Shown here: positions 5,449 to 5,599 of the stretch, one piece after another
Layout of the letters: each line of letters opens with the position of its first letter
Position numbering within the stretch: the stretch's first letter is position 1
Assembly: GCA_050010255.1 (NCBI GenBank)
Contig: JBEKLJ010000217.1
Location: 1-5,599, forward strand
Direction of reading: 5' to 3'
DNA: 5,599 nt
Origin: JBEKLJ01 sp050010255
GTDB taxonomy: Bacteria > Acidobacteriota > Terriglobia > Bryobacterales > Bryobacteraceae
Notes under the pieces: generated by a model
The model's database searches: none
What the model was told of the DNA's origin: nothing
The model's input: the letters and a program-made list of their open reading frames with translations, nothing else
Made by a program: the position numbers and the translations under genes

Positions 5449-5599
5449 ATGGTAAGGATGGACGAAGCAGTCATTGTCGAGGCGTCGGAGGACAGCGTAG
5501 CCGTCTGCTGCGGTGTATGCCTTTGGACGAACGCTGCCGGGCTGCTACATCTTGAGGAGGATTACCGGGTGGCCGGTGAAGTCTGGCGCGTCCGCAAGA
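5449..5599 (+). CDS. Hypothetical protein, 3'-truncated by the window end
   Basis: The frame is open from ATG 5449 to the last base, giving 50 residues with protein-like composition. They include VIVEASEDSVAVCCGVCLW, with three cysteines as CCGVC, followed by an acidic segment HLEEDY and then VAGEVWRVRK. I do not recognise the family. The CCxxC cluster could bind metal, but the partner cysteines would lie beyond the window. The start is uncertain. ATG 5458 is an alternative that gives MDEAVIVEA, and neither ATG has a well-placed Shine-Dalgarno sequence. The frame is also open further upstream, with GTG 5356 possible. It lies 146 bases after the recombinase on the same strand and may belong to the same element. 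Confidence 0.5.
   Translation, partial: MVRMDEAVIVEASEDSVAVCCGVCLWTNAAGLLHLEEDYRVAGEVWRVRK

Overview
The window comes from a GC-rich bacterial genome, probably an environmental species. The phylum cannot be fixed from the sequence. It holds the 3' end of a DNA modification operon, a long structured non-coding gap, a two-gene recombinase unit, and the start of one more gene. All supported genes run on the + strand.

Region 1 (1-2408) is a type I-like modification module. A 5'-truncated N6-adenine DNA methylase keeps its AdoMet-binding motif and its catalytic NPPF motif. Its end overlaps the start of a two-half specificity subunit (HsdS type) by 22 bases. The two proteins should form the sequence-specific methyltransferase. 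No nuclease gene lies downstream in the window, so the restriction activity must be upstream, fused to the missing N-terminus of the methylase, or absent.

Region 2 (2409-2993) has no convincing gene but is rich in structure. It holds two hairpins, an 11-bp inverted repeat, a cluster of GGGGT units containing a canonical G-quadruplex motif, and a good intrinsic terminator at 2670-2700. The terminator's 5' arm has an alternative pairing partner upstream. Past the terminator is a cluster of palindromes at 2760-2802.

Region 3 (2994-5302) is a two-gene unit. A small unrecognised protein of 87 residues ends in a TGATG stop/start overlap with a large serine recombinase of 681 residues. The recombinase has the catalytic domain, recombinase DNA-binding domain, zinc ribbon and coiled coil of the large serine family, plus an unusual C-terminal pair of XRE-type helix-turn-helix domains. 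Arginine codon choice differs sharply between its catalytic domain and the rest.

Region 4 (5303-5599) is a hairpin-bearing spacer followed by the start of a Cys-containing hypothetical protein that runs off the window.

Taken together this looks like the edge of an accessory or defence region, with a modification system next to a recombinase that may mobilise it. That link is inferred from proximity only; no attachment sites were identified. The most unusual parts are the small-ORF/recombinase pair, the recombinase-HTH fusion, and the possible structured RNA between the two operons.
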